Shown piece after piece: positions 30,400 to 41,190 of a stretch of 64,000 bases of DNA. Source of the stretch: Spirogloea muscicola. Lineage: Eukaryota > Streptophyta > Zygnematophyceae > Spirogloeales > Spirogloeaceae. Under the pieces are notes generated by a model, which saw only the letters and a list, made by a program, of their open reading frames with translations, did no database searches and was not told the origin of the DNA. Position 1 is the first letter of the stretch. Each line of letters opens with the position of its first letter. The translations under genes were made by a program, and so were the position numbers. Where the stretch lies: the NCBI GenBank assembly GCA_009602725.1, contig WELB01000025.1:1012699-1076698 (forward strand). Reading direction: 5' to 3'.

Positions 30400-33157
30400 C
30401 ACGCGGCTTTAAGAAGAAAGCGCGGCCAGATTGACTGTGGCTGGGAAAGGCCAGCCCAAAGGAATGGACAAGGTCCGAAGGAGCCGGAGTGCGAAGGACT
30501 AGGACTAAGACATCAGCCAGGAGACGCTCAGTAACTTCTAGTAAGGAGATGCAAGTCGGAGTAGCTAGCCGGCGGAGAGACGTCGCCTTGACAGAAGCCG
30601 GAGGCCGCCGCCAAAAGCTCGGCCTGCGCGCAAGTGAACCGCGAATGCAAGGGCCTGCCAGGTCCGGGTGCGCCGCGAGCAGCTCCTGGTGGGCTGAGCG
30701 AAGCAACACCTGGAACGGCAGCGCACCCATGTCGACCTCCACCATCGCCTGCTCCAGTGCACGCCGGCCGTGGACCATGAAGCGCTGGGCCACGGAGCGG
30801 CAGCCTGCGCCCAGCTGCCGAGGTATGCAGCCCGGCAACAATGGGCGAGCGGGCGCAGGCCGAGACCACCGTGGCTGAGGGGTAGCGCCGCCTGGTGGAT
30901 AGCGGCTGGCGACTGGAGGAAGCCCTGGTGGCGGACCAGGGCTGCCAAGCTCGCCACCATGCCTGCATGAAGTACTGGGGCTGCTGCCCAATGGCCTTGG
31001 TCTAACATGGCCAACGACAGCTGCATACGCCGCCAATGCCCCTGGGGACGGGGGAGTGGCCGGCGTCAAGTACTGGGGCCGCTGCCCAATGGCCTTGTCA
31101 ACATGGCCAATGACAGCTGCATATCGTCCAGCTCGGGAAGCCGGGCCGCAGGCTGAAGATGCTCCGCAAGGTGGGCTCGCAGCTGCCCCTCCACGAAGGA
31201 CGGCGCGCCGATGGGGACCCCCCAGCAGGGTGAAGCCATCTGCTGGAGTCTGGCAGCCGGTGGGCAGCGTCAGGGTGGGTGGGAGGCCGCAGGGAGACCA
31301 AGCTGCGCACTTCGACGCCCCGGTGGACTGGCTGAGGGTGGCCAGCTGCAGCTCAAAGGTGACAAAGGCCGCCGCCACGTCTTCCGGAGGGCCGACTATG
31401 GTGGTGTCGTCCGCGAAGGTGGGGAGTAGGACTCCTGGGTGTGCCACCGCGGTATCCTGCAGAGCCCGGTGGTGAGCAAGCGCAAAGTAGAAGCCGGCGA
31501 GGGGGTCCCCTTGCCGCGTGCCCGCTTGGGACTGCAGGACCTCCACTTGATCACCCCCTGTCCGCTAGAGGAGGTCGCTGGGCTGACCGTACCCCAAGCG
31601 GAAAAAGGGTACCAGGGAGGGGAAGGATGCCCGGAGCTCCTCCGCAATACTGGCGCGCTCCACAGTGTTGAAGGCATTCTTCACGTCAACAGCCAGCACC
31701 AGCCACCCCGGGTGCTGGTCCAAAGTCGCACGAACCCCATGGACGACGGCCTCGCCCCCACTCCGCAGCCCCGCGCCGTACAGGTGTGACGCCATGTGCA
31801 CCTGCGCCGGCCCCACATGCTGCTGCCAAAGTACGCGATTCACCAGGCGGTACAGGACCTCCCCATGGGCAATGGGCCTGACTCCCCCTCTCGGCTTGTC
31901 GTGGGCGAGCAGCGTGCTGGTGCACAGTACGCCGCGGATGCTGGCCGGCACATTGTCTTGGGCCATATGCTGGTAGATCTGCAGCAGCGCGTTGAAGTCT
32001 GCCGCCTCACCCTCGAGGAAGATCTCCTGCAGGTGCTCAGTTAGCATGCGGGAGGGGCCGCCGGCGGCTGCGCGATGGCTGGTCTGGAGAGCCTTCTTGA
32101 GGGCGTCGGCTTCCAAGACCACATCTCCGGTGGGGTGAACGCGGCCAACCACGGTGGCAGGGGGGAGCTGGCCGGGGGGTGGAGGGAGTCCAGAGCCGCC
32201 CTGGTTGCCGCATTGGTTGGCGCCAGCATCGCATCGTCCAGGGCCTGCACAGCCCGGGAGACCTCACCCGCGTGGCCGTAGCGAAGAGCCCTGCGGACGC
32301 TGGCGGCTCGGTCGTGTGTTGCCCCTCGGCCACCACGATTGGCCGCGGACGCCGCCACGGTGCGTCGTGCCTCGCCAGGAGCTCCTCCCAGTGCCCGCTC
32401 TCAAACAACTGGACGCGTTCCAAGAGGGGCTGCTGGCCCTGCTTGCGGCTGTCGGGAGAGACCTGCCCGAGCAACAGCCGTGGGAAGAGGATGGACAACT
32501 TCCACGCCGCCTCGTCCCTGTGGTCCGCGACGATCCGCTGCGTCACCGGGTGGAGCGCACGGCGGAGGTGTGGGCACGCCCAGCGCAAAATAGAATTGCG
32601 GCCAGGTCAAGGCCTGCCAGCCACTGCCAGTGGTGAGGCGTGGGCGGGGACGGTGCGGGAGGCCTGCCTGGTCTGCCCCGACGACCACCCGCCGCCACTG
32701 CGCTCCGCGCCTGCTCCGCACGGTTGCTGTTGCACGTGCGAGTTTCCTGGTGGTTGTACCGGCCTTGAGGATGGGGGAGCGTGGTCACCTCGTGGGTCCC
32801 ATCGCATCTCAGGGGTGGAGGCGATAACGCCTGACACTTCTCTCGGGCGGGAGGCGATAGAGTAGTGGCCTCCATGAAATGCTCCGTGGTATGCTCCGCC
32901 TGAGTAGTTGCCAGGGCCGTGACGATGGGGCTGCAACCCGCGATGGCCGCTGCGGGCGGAGTGCCGGTGGGGCTGGCATGCCCCTTGCAGTGTCGCCGAT
33001 GCACGGAGACCCCATGGGGAGGTGCGAAGTCCCGCGGGCGGGTGGGGCACGGCGCGCGCGGGGGCTTCGCAGGCGAGGGTGGCGACGCGGAAGAAGGGGG
33101 GGCTGCGGCGGAGGTGGCGTGGTGGCGGCATGGAAGGCGGCGAGGGCGAGAAACCGC
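30400..33157 (-). mobile_element. Family 1 LINE, minus-strand copy with RT, endonuclease region deleted
   Basis: On the minus strand, coding blocks run HHWQWLAGLDLAAI (about 32630), WACPHLRRALHPV, AWKLSILFPRLLLG, then an RT with motif A AVDVKNAFN near 31680, motif B TRQGDPLAGFYFALAHH near 31515 and motif C FADDTTIV near 31420. The end is SYSDLHLLTRSY near 30530, and the tail hairpin lies at 30430-30465. Near 30665 a HPDLAG block is joined to the LRAGRA block, so the zinc finger and endonuclease-like region are missing. A 65-bp segment is duplicated (30968-31032 and 31069-31130). Frameshifts split the rest. It is probably close to full length at the 5' side, judged by the upstream repeats. Confidence 0.8.
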
Positions 33158-33290
33158 TGCTTCGCCTCACACAGAACCGCCGCGCACACAGCGCCGCCTT
33201 GCCACACACAGAGCCGTCGCGCACACAGCGCCGCTTCGCCTCACACAGAGCCGCCGCGCACACAGCGCCACTTCGCCGCACTCAGAGCCA
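33158..33290 (-). repeat. 37-bp tandem repeat at the 5' side of a LINE copy
   Basis: About 3.5 units containing CACACAGAGCCGCCGCGCACACAG-like sequence, with starts at 33158, 33195, 33232 and 33269. It lies just upstream (on the minus strand) of the N-terminal coding region of the copy at 30400-33157. Tandem 5' repeats are common in LINE promoters, so this may be a 5' UTR. Only one example exists in the window. Confidence 0.75.
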
Positions 33291-33299
33291 CAAGATTGT

Positions 33300-33555
33300 T
33301 TGGGCCTATCCTATCTTCTGCCGGGGCCTCCCTTATCTAGCTCGGGCCGCATACCTCTTTCAGCGGCGCTCCAGCTCCCCAAGTTAGCTTGTCAGATTTG
33401 TTTGTGCTCACCCGTGGGTACTAATGTCATCTTAGATACCTTAGATTAGGTCTCCGTATTATGTAGCATTGTTTAGTCTGCACTCGACTCTGCCTGAACA
33501 ATGTATTGGCTTGAATTGGCCTCCCTTTCAATTCATGCGCCCCGCGCGCCTTCTC
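33300..33555 (+). mobile_element. LINE 3' fragment, divergent subfamily
   Basis: The frame ends VSLSDLFVLTRGY near 33422, followed by the same tail as at 14995-15104, and then by the inverted GCGCCCCGCGCGC repeat at 33496-33560. It is the second copy of this subfamily's 3' end in the window. Confidence 0.65.
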
Positions 33556-33670
33556 TCTCTTTCAGCCTGCTCAGGCTAATGCTTAGCACCAGAAAGCTGG
33601 GCGAGCTCTAGATAGTGACCCTAAACCCTAAACTTTAAACCCCAATCATGTATTGACCCGTGGTTACTGA
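33556..33670 (+). mobile_element. Family 2 LINE end containing telomere-like DNA
   Basis: Starts with a CAGGCTAATGCTTAGCACC block, then AGAAAGCTGGGCGAGCTCTAG as at 40975-41010, and ends TTGACCCGTGGTTACTGAG. Between AGTGACC and the closing codons the related copy has about 12 bp. Here CCCTAAACCCTAAAC and degenerate units are found instead (33619-33643). Confidence 0.6.
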
Positions 33671-33749
33671 GAGGGTCTTATCTAGGGAGACTCCCATCAG
33701 CCTAGCAGAATGAGCAGAGTGGGTGCTTCTACCAACCCACTGATTCACC

Positions 33750-34110
33750 CTATTTCTATATTCAACAGGCACACCACTTGCTGGCGCTTGTCGGAGAGTT
33801 GCTGGCTCGACCTGCTCCAGCAGCTTGCACCGCGTGCTGTAACCTGCGGTCAAGAGCAGCAGAGCGAGCAGCCCGGCTCCAAAGCTGCCGAGTCGCTCGG
33901 TCAGTTGTACAGTATGCGCCTTGCCATCTCTCTGCATCGTTCTCTGGCTGGTGCTGTGCACTTGCGTGCAGGCCGCACCTTGTCGCTGGCTCCCAGTTTC
34001 CACACCGCGGGCAGGTCGCGCCTTGGCAGCTAGCTCTGGGTCTCGACAGGGCCACAATTTGCCGTCCTCTTCTTACTCCGATATGCTTTTGTAAACCAGA
34101 GATTACTGAT
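33750..34110 (+). mobile_element. Family 1 LINE C-terminal fragment
   Basis: Reads CWLDLLQQLAPRAVT, then GSKAAESLGQLYSMRLAISLHRS and AVHLRAGRTL, with a degraded SDMLL..TRDY terminus near 34108. It matches the WLDLLHHLGRRA and AGSLAQVFRMRLAISMQRS blocks of the copy at 11026-14338. No good tail is attached. Confidence 0.65.
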
Positions 34111-34384
34111 TGTCCCATTTGCAGAAGTCACAAAAAGTATTTCGGTATTTCTGCAACAACCGGCCCTGTCCAACCTTGTTGAAGGGATTTGGGCTGACCT
34201 CTTACTAAGAATCTGCCCCTACACACAGTGTTACTGGTGTGTTGTCCTTGTGAGTTCAGCTGTAGAGGACTCAAGGATTACGCGAACGGTGCGGGTAACG
34301 CAACACTTACAGGCATCCCTTACTTCAGAAGAGCCCTCTTTTATTCCACGAGGGGGTGAGCCCAAAAATCACTTAATAAGCAGC

Positions 34385-34470
34385 TTTTGAAAGGTGAAGC
34401 TTTCGAAGTGAAAGATGTTCCCCAAGTACTCCCGAAGGGGGGCAATGGCTGTGAAAAGGCCAGACCTTTA
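34385..34470 (-). repeat. Family 1 tail, solo copy
   Basis: Contains CCCGAAGGGGGGCAATGGCTGTGAAAAGGCCAGACC-like order, the inverse of the GGGCTGGC...CAGCC...GCCCC tail type. Similar minus-oriented solo copies lie at 39355-39420, 41690-41730, 41745-41830, 50211-50240, 51340-51405, 59845-59920 and 61140-61190. Confidence 0.55.
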
Positions 34471-34989
34471 GTAATGAAGGACAGAGCACTTCGAACATTT
34501 ACTGGGACCGTGGATGTCGGTGTTACAGGTTCAGTGGTGAGGCGACGCCTGATCCAACGACCCATGGAGCACTAGGAAATCCTCAACTTATTCAAAGAAG
34601 AGTGTCATGCATATCCCGTTGATGGCTAATGTGTCGTTGGCAGAATAAACAGCTTCTCAAAGCACGGCAATAGCGGTTGGACTCAGAAAGCTGACCTGGC
34701 TTGATAAGTGGATTACTCAGGCCGTGCTTAACGAGCCGGGGATGGGGGACTTCTTCCAGATCAGAGAACGAGAGCCACGTCATCAATACGCGATCATGGA
34801 ATAACGACAAGCACCAAAGCATGACATACAATTGCATTCATGGCTTTGATACTCTGAATTGTCTCACTGTAGGGTGGCGCTTGATGCTTTCAAAGACGGC
34901 TTGCCCGGGCCACCTGGGCTGCCACGTCGTAAACTCGGGTGCAGTTGATTCAGCCATACACGTGCTGGTATATACGAGGACGCTGGCTC

Positions 34990-35115
34990 AGAGGACATAT
35001 CTGGGCGGGCCCCTTGGCCCCTTCGAAGTTTCTGTGGCCCCAACGTACTTTGTTATTCTTTTCTCTGGGCTGGCCTCTCACAGTCATCGCCCTCTACTGG
35101 AAGCGTCTTTCTCCT
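34990..35115 (+). repeat. Family 1 tail, solo copy
   Basis: Order GGCCCCTTCGAAG, CTGGGCTGGCCTCTCACAG, CATCGCCCTCTACTGG. The same subtype recurs at 57705-57760, 41275-41320 and 40425-40520. Confidence 0.6.
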
Positions 35116-35119
35116 TGGG

Positions 35120-37090
35120 CCGAACTCTTCGAGCAGGCCCCTCGGGCTGTCCACGCCCTCGGGCCACCGCTCTCTGTGTGTGAGCAGATCCCGTCGTCGT
35201 CTATATAGAGGACAATGAGCCGGTGCGCACTCACTACCAATAGGGACCACCCATGCCAACTTCCTTGGTTACCTGCCAGCCTGCTTCTTTGGAGTCTGCC
35301 AGCACCATGATGGGCAGAAAGCGAGGAAGGAGCGCGGCAACCCGTCAGAAGAGAGCCGCTTCTGCATCGCCAAGCCCAGCTCGGTGATGGTGATACTTCT
35401 CTACCTGAACTCTTATATTGCTCTGAGCGAGCAGAAATAGTCAGTCCACAGCGGTCGCCGCCAGTCGCGTTCCAGCGTTCCGGCACCTTGCCGTCTCGCG
35501 CCACTACTCTGAGTTGCGCTGTGTCCAGCTCGAGGAAGCAGCCAACTTCCCCCGGTCGTCATCCTGGTGAGGCACTTCTCTCCGTTGCCTCCGTACTGTG
35601 ACAAGCCTTTTCCTGCTACATTGACATTCTATGACCGCCTGGAGAAGTTTCCGGTCTCCAGGCATCTGTCAAGCCTTTCTCACGGGAGTGACAGTCCACT
35701 ATGTGAATAACATTACAATCCGCTTAAACAATTCGTCTCACATCCAATAAGTCTGTGTGCAACCACAAGGCAATGTGCAAACATCGATTCCTACTATCCT
35801 TGCAGAATGATCTTCTTATAGTCGAGGGCAATGCATCTACTGCTTGCATATTTGCTCTTACATGTATGCTTGCATTCACACGAACCAAGATAAGCTGCGG
35901 GCTTGTTCAAAAAGTAAGCTTGGCCCGGCGGTCCAATGACTTCTCTTCATGGAGTCTCGTTAATGAGTTCTTGTCCACCACATTTGACGAACTATCGCCA
36001 CTTGCCTATCTGAAGTGGGTCGTTTGGCCAGTTCGCATCACTTTACTTGCACAGCAGAATCAAGTGAGCAAGGTCGTGTCAAGTAGGTTGTGGACCCTCG
36101 CTTGTGCTCCCAGGAAGCTTCAGCTTCAGCAGAGTACTCAATAATAGTCCTTGACTAGGACATTCGTTTGATCACTTACTGTCCGTTGTCACTGTGATTT
36201 TAGTTGTCATTATTGGCCTCACATCAGACTGCCTATCCCGCAGAAAAGCAAACCGAATCTACTGCGAAAGAAAGGCAGCGCAAGAGTAGAGAATTGCCTT
36301 TTGAAGTATGTAACAAGTACACATGTGGCAAAATGCTCTGTCAATCCGTGTTTTAGTCGTACTTCACGATTAGATGACTCAGCCCCGGCCCTGCGCTCCC
36401 TGTAACCTCGATGAGGTGAATATTCACATTGTGTGTTGGGGCAGGCCGTCTGGCCTTTTGGCTCCCCACGTCCCCATGGCCAGTGTCGCCCAGGAACTGC
36501 ATTTCTACCAATATCCATACCCCACATGATGGCCGACCGATTTTTGCCATGGCGAATATGAGTCAAAACTTGCGTCCTCACTGCGCACATGGGACCTCCG
36601 ATTTGCTTCAAGGGCCTCTCCTGAAGTGCCGCGTGCACCACGGTGGGTTGATGCGCCGATGCTTTTTCTGGCACAGCAAATGCAGTATTCTCCCTACCGA
36701 CACTGAGCTGAAGGTACCGTGCTCGCAACTCCCTTTACATCAGACCCACCCATTAGTCCACCTTATACATCTACCTGTGCAGCCACCTCAGCATCCTTGT
36801 CAGATTGTATGAGCCACCGGCGCAACATCGCACGAAAAGTGGCTTGCTGGAGCACAAGGCCAGACCCTTCAGTAGAGATTTAGACAAGCCACTGTTCTTC
36901 GCTATGCTGTGATGACATGTGTGACAACACTGATCAAGCGTTGGATCTCAAGAAGGTCCAACACAATAGGACGAACGGCAATAGTGTCGTTGACACTCTG
37001 CACATCTGCTACTCGTCTGCTTCGTGACACATGAACTTCTCTCAGCCACTTTATAGGAGCTTGAATAGCGGGCGCTGTGACGCTAATTCA
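35120..37090. other. No gene recognised
   Basis: A few frames of 100-170 codons occur (35755-36144 plus, 36219-36728 minus) but show no recognisable domain, no partner exons with matching phases and no duplicate in the window. TATATAG sits near 35200 but nothing downstream supports a promoter call. Near 35630 a short inverse match to 17350-17460 is present. Confidence 0.35.
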
Positions 37091-37094
37091 AACG

Positions 37095-37760
37095 TATTGG
37101 AGGCGCAGGAGAGTATTTCTGTGTTTGCATTACATTGGTCAATTCGTACTACTGTGGGGAGTTGAAACTGTTCAATCTGAGCAAGCAAGTCATGGAGGTC
37201 CTTATTCACGTCTTGCAGATACTGTCTAGCTTCAGGACGCTGGTAGTCCACGCGGCTTGAAGTTGCCCTGACCAACTTCAGCTAGAAGGTCCTTGGCATG
37301 CCGTTGGGAGGCCAAGCCAGAATGTGAAGCTAGTAAAGCAAAGGAACAAGCACCTCAGCGACTTGTCTACCACTGAGACCATTCCTTGGTTTAGGAATGG
37401 CTTAAAAGACAGTCCCACAGGCATTCTTCATCAACCAACAGACGACATCCTTAGCAGCCAGAATCTGCTGGAAATAGCCAAATCTGCTATCTACACATTA
37501 CTCAGCCAGCTCTGAAGTTCCTTCCATGAATGCAGGAGGTTGTCTAAGTAAAAGACATGGTACCCTCCTTCGTCATCCGCGGGCGGATTGTCCGCGACAT
37601 CCATTACTGCAGGTGGTGCCTTCTGCACAACCCACTGAGCTCAATCCCAGAGCCAACGGTCCAAGACTTCTGAATGCTTAGGATGGCCAGAAATGCACTT
37701 GGTAGATACAGTCGACTGATTGGAGCACTAAGCGTCTACCTAGACTTGACTGATCGCAGG
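37095..37760 (+). repeat. Diverged dispersed repeat, copy inverted to 2015-2560
   Basis: Coding-like core at 37265-37515 (GRPSQNVKLV, STTETIPWFRNG, DSPTGIL, ending in YTLLSQL and a stop). Homology to the minus strand of 2015-2350 then continues through AGGTGGTGCCTTCTGCAC and CAGTCGACTGA blocks. The two copies are about 35 kb apart and inverted. Identity of the protein is unknown. Confidence 0.55.
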
Positions 37761-38224
37761 CTCACCTGGAAAAAGTTGCATATGTAAGAGACGGTCCGCT
37801 TTTCGAGGGCTGGTATCGATCCTACGAAGGCAGAGAGGTGCATCCCAGTGGCCCCAACAACTTGGGCGGTCTCCCTTCCCAATGCAGTAGCTTTCGCAGC
37901 CTACAAAATAGACAGAGGCGCCCGATTGCATCAGCGACATTCGACTGCAGGCAATCAACGCTGGAGCGACCCTCTGCAGTTGACTAGCAATTGCCTGCTG
38001 AAAGAGAGTGCGCCTTGCCTTTCATCATTCTGAGGCATCCATCCAAGCATATCAGGGAAAAGAGATGATCACACTCAAAGATTGACAACTTGGAAACCCA
38101 TAGCCAGCTGACTGGCATTGAAGCATTTTGATGCCCAGAAGTGCTCACGTGATTCGCATTCTGGCTGAATGCAACTCACCACGCAGGTCAAGATGACCAT
38201 GAACTCCTGGACGCCGTCGTTTCT

Positions 38225-38650
38225 GTGCACCATTGGTGAGTTGGCCATGACGGTAGTGCTGCAAAACGACGCGGGGCGAGCTCGGGCGCGGAGCCAGCCG
38301 CGGAGCTCGCACCAGGGGCCTGCATTGTGAACGTGCAGGCATGGTAGCCAGAGGCGTGCCCGTCTACCGGCTTATGTGGCTCGGAGTAGACGCTGGCGAG
38401 TAGTGACCCGGCTTCGTTGCCGGGTCACTACGCGCCGGAGGGGATCCGCGAGCCGGGAGTGGCGCGCCGCCGGGCAGCGGCTGCAGGCGGGGGGCGCCAC
38501 CAAGCGGGCGGGAGCAGCACTCGAGATTGGGAAAGGGGGAAAGGAAGCAGCTCTCCACCGCAAGAGAGAAGGCGCGCGGGGCGCATGAAAGGAAGGCAGT
38601 GGGCTGAGAGGGCCAGCCCAAAAAGGGGGAGCGGAGCGGGCGCGCACGCG
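38225..38650 (-). repeat. GC-rich repeat, inverted copy of 1560-1955
   Basis: Aligns with the reverse complement of 1690-1955. It ends with the GCGCGCGGGGCGCATG repeat at 38567-38605. Inside it a perfect 13-bp palindromic pair (38400-38412 and 38419-38431, GTAGTGACCCGGC) surrounds a TTCGTT loop. The other copy has only one arm. Confidence 0.6.
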
Positions 38651-38929
38651 CGGAGGTGTCGGAGCTTGTTGGAGTAAAGCCTCGCCGACCCATCCCCCTC
38701 CACTTCAACCCGCGGCAGCGGCGGGCCTCCCCTCTCTCCTCCTGCCGCGTGTAAAGTCAAAAGTCCCACGGCTTCTACGGGCGGGGCGCCCGCCCACTCC
38801 GGCTCCACAACGTTCGCTCCGACCCTCTTACAGCTCGCCACGTGTTCCGGAAGGGGCCTCGCGGAAGTAGCAGCCGGCGCGGCGACGGCGACGGTGAGGG
38901 GGGGGCCCTCCCTCCCCTCCCGGCGTTAA

Positions 38930-39340
38930 GGGAATGATTTCCCCGCATCGCTTCCCCGCCCTTCCCCCCCCTCTCTCCCGCCCGCCCGTCCGTGCGCCAC
39001 CGCCGGCCGCCGACAGAGCCAGCCGGCGGCCGTCTCCGGGACCGCCATGTGGTGCACGCGCGAGGGCTACCGTCAGGACGCGCGAGTGGCTCTTTCCGCC
39101 CAAGCTTCAGCGAGGGGGCCTCCTCGCGACGGTGGCTGCCTTCGGCACCGCTCCCAATCCTCACTGGGCGATCACTGTCTTCTTCGGCACCTCTCTTTTG
39201 GGGCGGCCGTCCCTCCCTCCCCCTTTCGCGCGGCCGCGGCTTCGCCCACCTCCCTTCCTTCACAAGCCCGTGGTACACATCTTATGCTTGCCTGGGAACA
39301 GAAGTGACTTCTCCAAAGGAGCCGGGGGCTGCGTACGAAA
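38930..39340. other. GC-rich stretch without recognised gene
   Basis: High GC, CCGCC-rich, with several overlapping open frames and no domain. It resembles in composition the upstream regions of the gene models elsewhere, but no downstream gene was found. Confidence 0.35.
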
Positions 39341-39354
39341 GAAATGGCTCTCCT

Positions 39355-39560
39355 GAAGGGGGCAAGGGCTGTGAACAGCCAGCCCAACAATGAATGACAA
39401 AGTCAAAAGGGGCCGAACAGCGTGCTATTCCAGAGCTTTCCCGGTAGTATAGTCACTTTTAAGCTCTAGGGAGCAGCCGCAAGTCAGGGAGACAAGCCGC
39501 CGGAAGCAATCCCCTCGACGAAAGCCAGAGGCTGCAGCTAGAGCACGGGCAGCACCCAGA
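39355..39560 (-). mobile_element. Family 1 LINE 3' fragment with tail, minus strand
   Basis: Minus-strand remnant HALHLGAARALAAASGFRRG then a frameshifted terminus, followed by the tail with CAAGGGCTGTGAACAGCCAGCCC read on the plus strand at 39360-39390. The tail and coding parts keep the order seen at 28990-29125. Confidence 0.6.
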
Positions 39561-39914
39561 TGCAAGGCGTGGGCCATGGACAATGTGAATGGCCAGCCCA
39601 GAGAGAACGAACAAGTAGGTATGGCCCTCATGGCCACCCCCATCACTCCTCACTCAGTGCAAGCTTTTCACCTCACCCTCAGCCCGCGCCCTCCCTCCAG
39701 TCCCTCCCTCCCTGCGCGGCACCCGTCGGCGGAGCAGCGCCCCTCCCGCCGCCGCGCAGGCCGGCCCCCTCGCGCTCGCCTATCACGGGCAGCCCGAGAT
39801 CCGCGGCCACGTGATTTTTGTCACGAGTGGCTGGGTGGTTCGCGCTTGCCAACCGCTGTGGAGCCTGTTGGCTCCTTCAGACCTTGTCCAGTCCTATGGC
39901 CTGGCCTGGCCTTT

Positions 39915-40190
39915 CTTTGGCTCATGCGGTCCACGCGCGGGCTGGCCGTGCTATGGCTGCTGCTTCCGGGTCTCGGCAAAGGGCCGCTTCTCCTGCTCCG
40001 AGTTACTCTGATCCGCTGTTGCTCACACGTGGATACTGAGCAGCCATCTGCATCTCCCTCTGCACCATCTTGCACTTTGTAGTGTAGTCCTTTTTCAGCA
40101 CCTCTTTCTTTGGCTTTGAACATTGTCCATTCTTTTTGGGTTGGCTTTGCCAGCCCCTCTTCTCAATGGGCGAGCACCTTCTTCTTTCCA
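39915..40190 (+). mobile_element. Family 1 LINE 3' fragment with tail
   Basis: Reads AVHARAGRAMAAASGSRQRA then SYSDPLLLTRGY with stop near 40039. The 3' UTR (CTTTGTAGTGTAGTCCTTT, GGCTTTGAACATTGTCCATT) leads to the tail hairpin TTGGGTTGGCTTTGCCAGCC at 40135-40160. It is the same subtype as 16618-16960. Confidence 0.75.
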
Positions 40191-40700
40191 AGCCACCAGT
40201 CAACCTGGCCGCGCCTTCTTCTTTTGGAGCCTATTCCTTCAGACCTTGTCCAATCTTTGGGCTGGCCTTTCTCAGCCACCAGTCAATCTGGCCGCGCTTT
40301 CTTCTTTTGGAGGCTGTTTCTTCTGAAGAAACAGCTCTTACAATTCACGGCAATGGCTGTGAGAGGACAGCCCCAAGGAACGAATCTTCCATAGATGGGC
40401 GATGGCTGTGATGGATAAATCTGAGGGCTGGCTTCTCTCAGCCCTTGCCTTCCTTGCGGCCCTTTCGGACCTTGTTCTCTGTCGGCCTATTTCTGGGCTG
40501 GTCAATCTTAGCCATCGCCCTGGCTTGTCCAGCCCCTATCCTCACTGGGCGAGCCCTTTCTTTCTTATGAAAGAGTCCTCCTCTCTCTTGGGCTGGCCTC
40601 TCGCAACTACTGCCGGTACGTTGCAGAGCCCTCTTTCATGGAATAGCTGCTTCTCTTCTCCCAGCCCTCGCACTCAGTGAAAGTGCTGCTTCTGTCGGGC
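40190..40700 (+). repeat. Cluster of family 1 tail segments
   Basis: At least five partial tails in either orientation: CTGGCCTTTCTCAGCC near 40260, GAGAGGACAGCCCC near 40360, GGGCTGGCTTCTCTCAGCCC near 40425, CTTGTCCAGCCCC near 40525 and GGGCTGGCCTCTCGCA near 40590. No coding sequence intervenes. Confidence 0.6.
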
Positions 40701-40959
40701 TGGCCTTACCACACCCTTCGCCCCTCGGAAAGCGTGAGGCCTCAGCGGCGGGCTTCCTCGAAAAGCCGGCCGCGCTCGACTGCCCAATGCCTGTCGGAGA
40801 TCGTCGCGGGTCGGCGCGCGCGGCTCCCGGCCCCGGGCCGCGGAAGGGAAATATAAAGAAATGGAGGGCCTGTGTGGCCAAGTACACGGGCGTTAGGCGA
40901 TCTGCTACTGCGCTTTAGCTAAAAGAGCAGCTGTGTGGTCTTGATTGTAGCGATGTCCA

Positions 40960-41190
40960 GCCCCCTGCTCAGGCTAGTGTCTTGCACCAGAAAGCTGGGC
41001 GAGCTCTAGTTGGTGGCAGAAGGGCTCCGTTTCTGGCATCTAGTATTCATGCATCGACTAGTGACCTTTCTGTTTTGACTCGTGGCTATTGAGCGGGTCA
41101 ATCTGCTGTAGGTTATGTGAATCTTTAGATGTGCTTGCCTTTGTACTTGGCCATTTGGCCTACATTTGTTTCTAGTACACGGAATTACCT
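40960..41190 (+). mobile_element. Family 2 LINE 3' fragment with tail
   Basis: Coding remnant with HQKAGRALxx-like and STSDLSVLTRGY-like frames ending TTGACTCGTGGCTATTGA at about 41093. The tail follows at 41097-41188: ATGTGCTTGCCTTTGTACTTGGCC, ATTTGGCCTACATTTG. This is the clearest link of this tail to family 2. Confidence 0.7.

Noticed and set aside
35195-35215. TATATAG motif as a core promoter
   Set aside because: A similar TATATAGAGG also follows a LINE tail at 19289, and no gene model starts downstream in either place.
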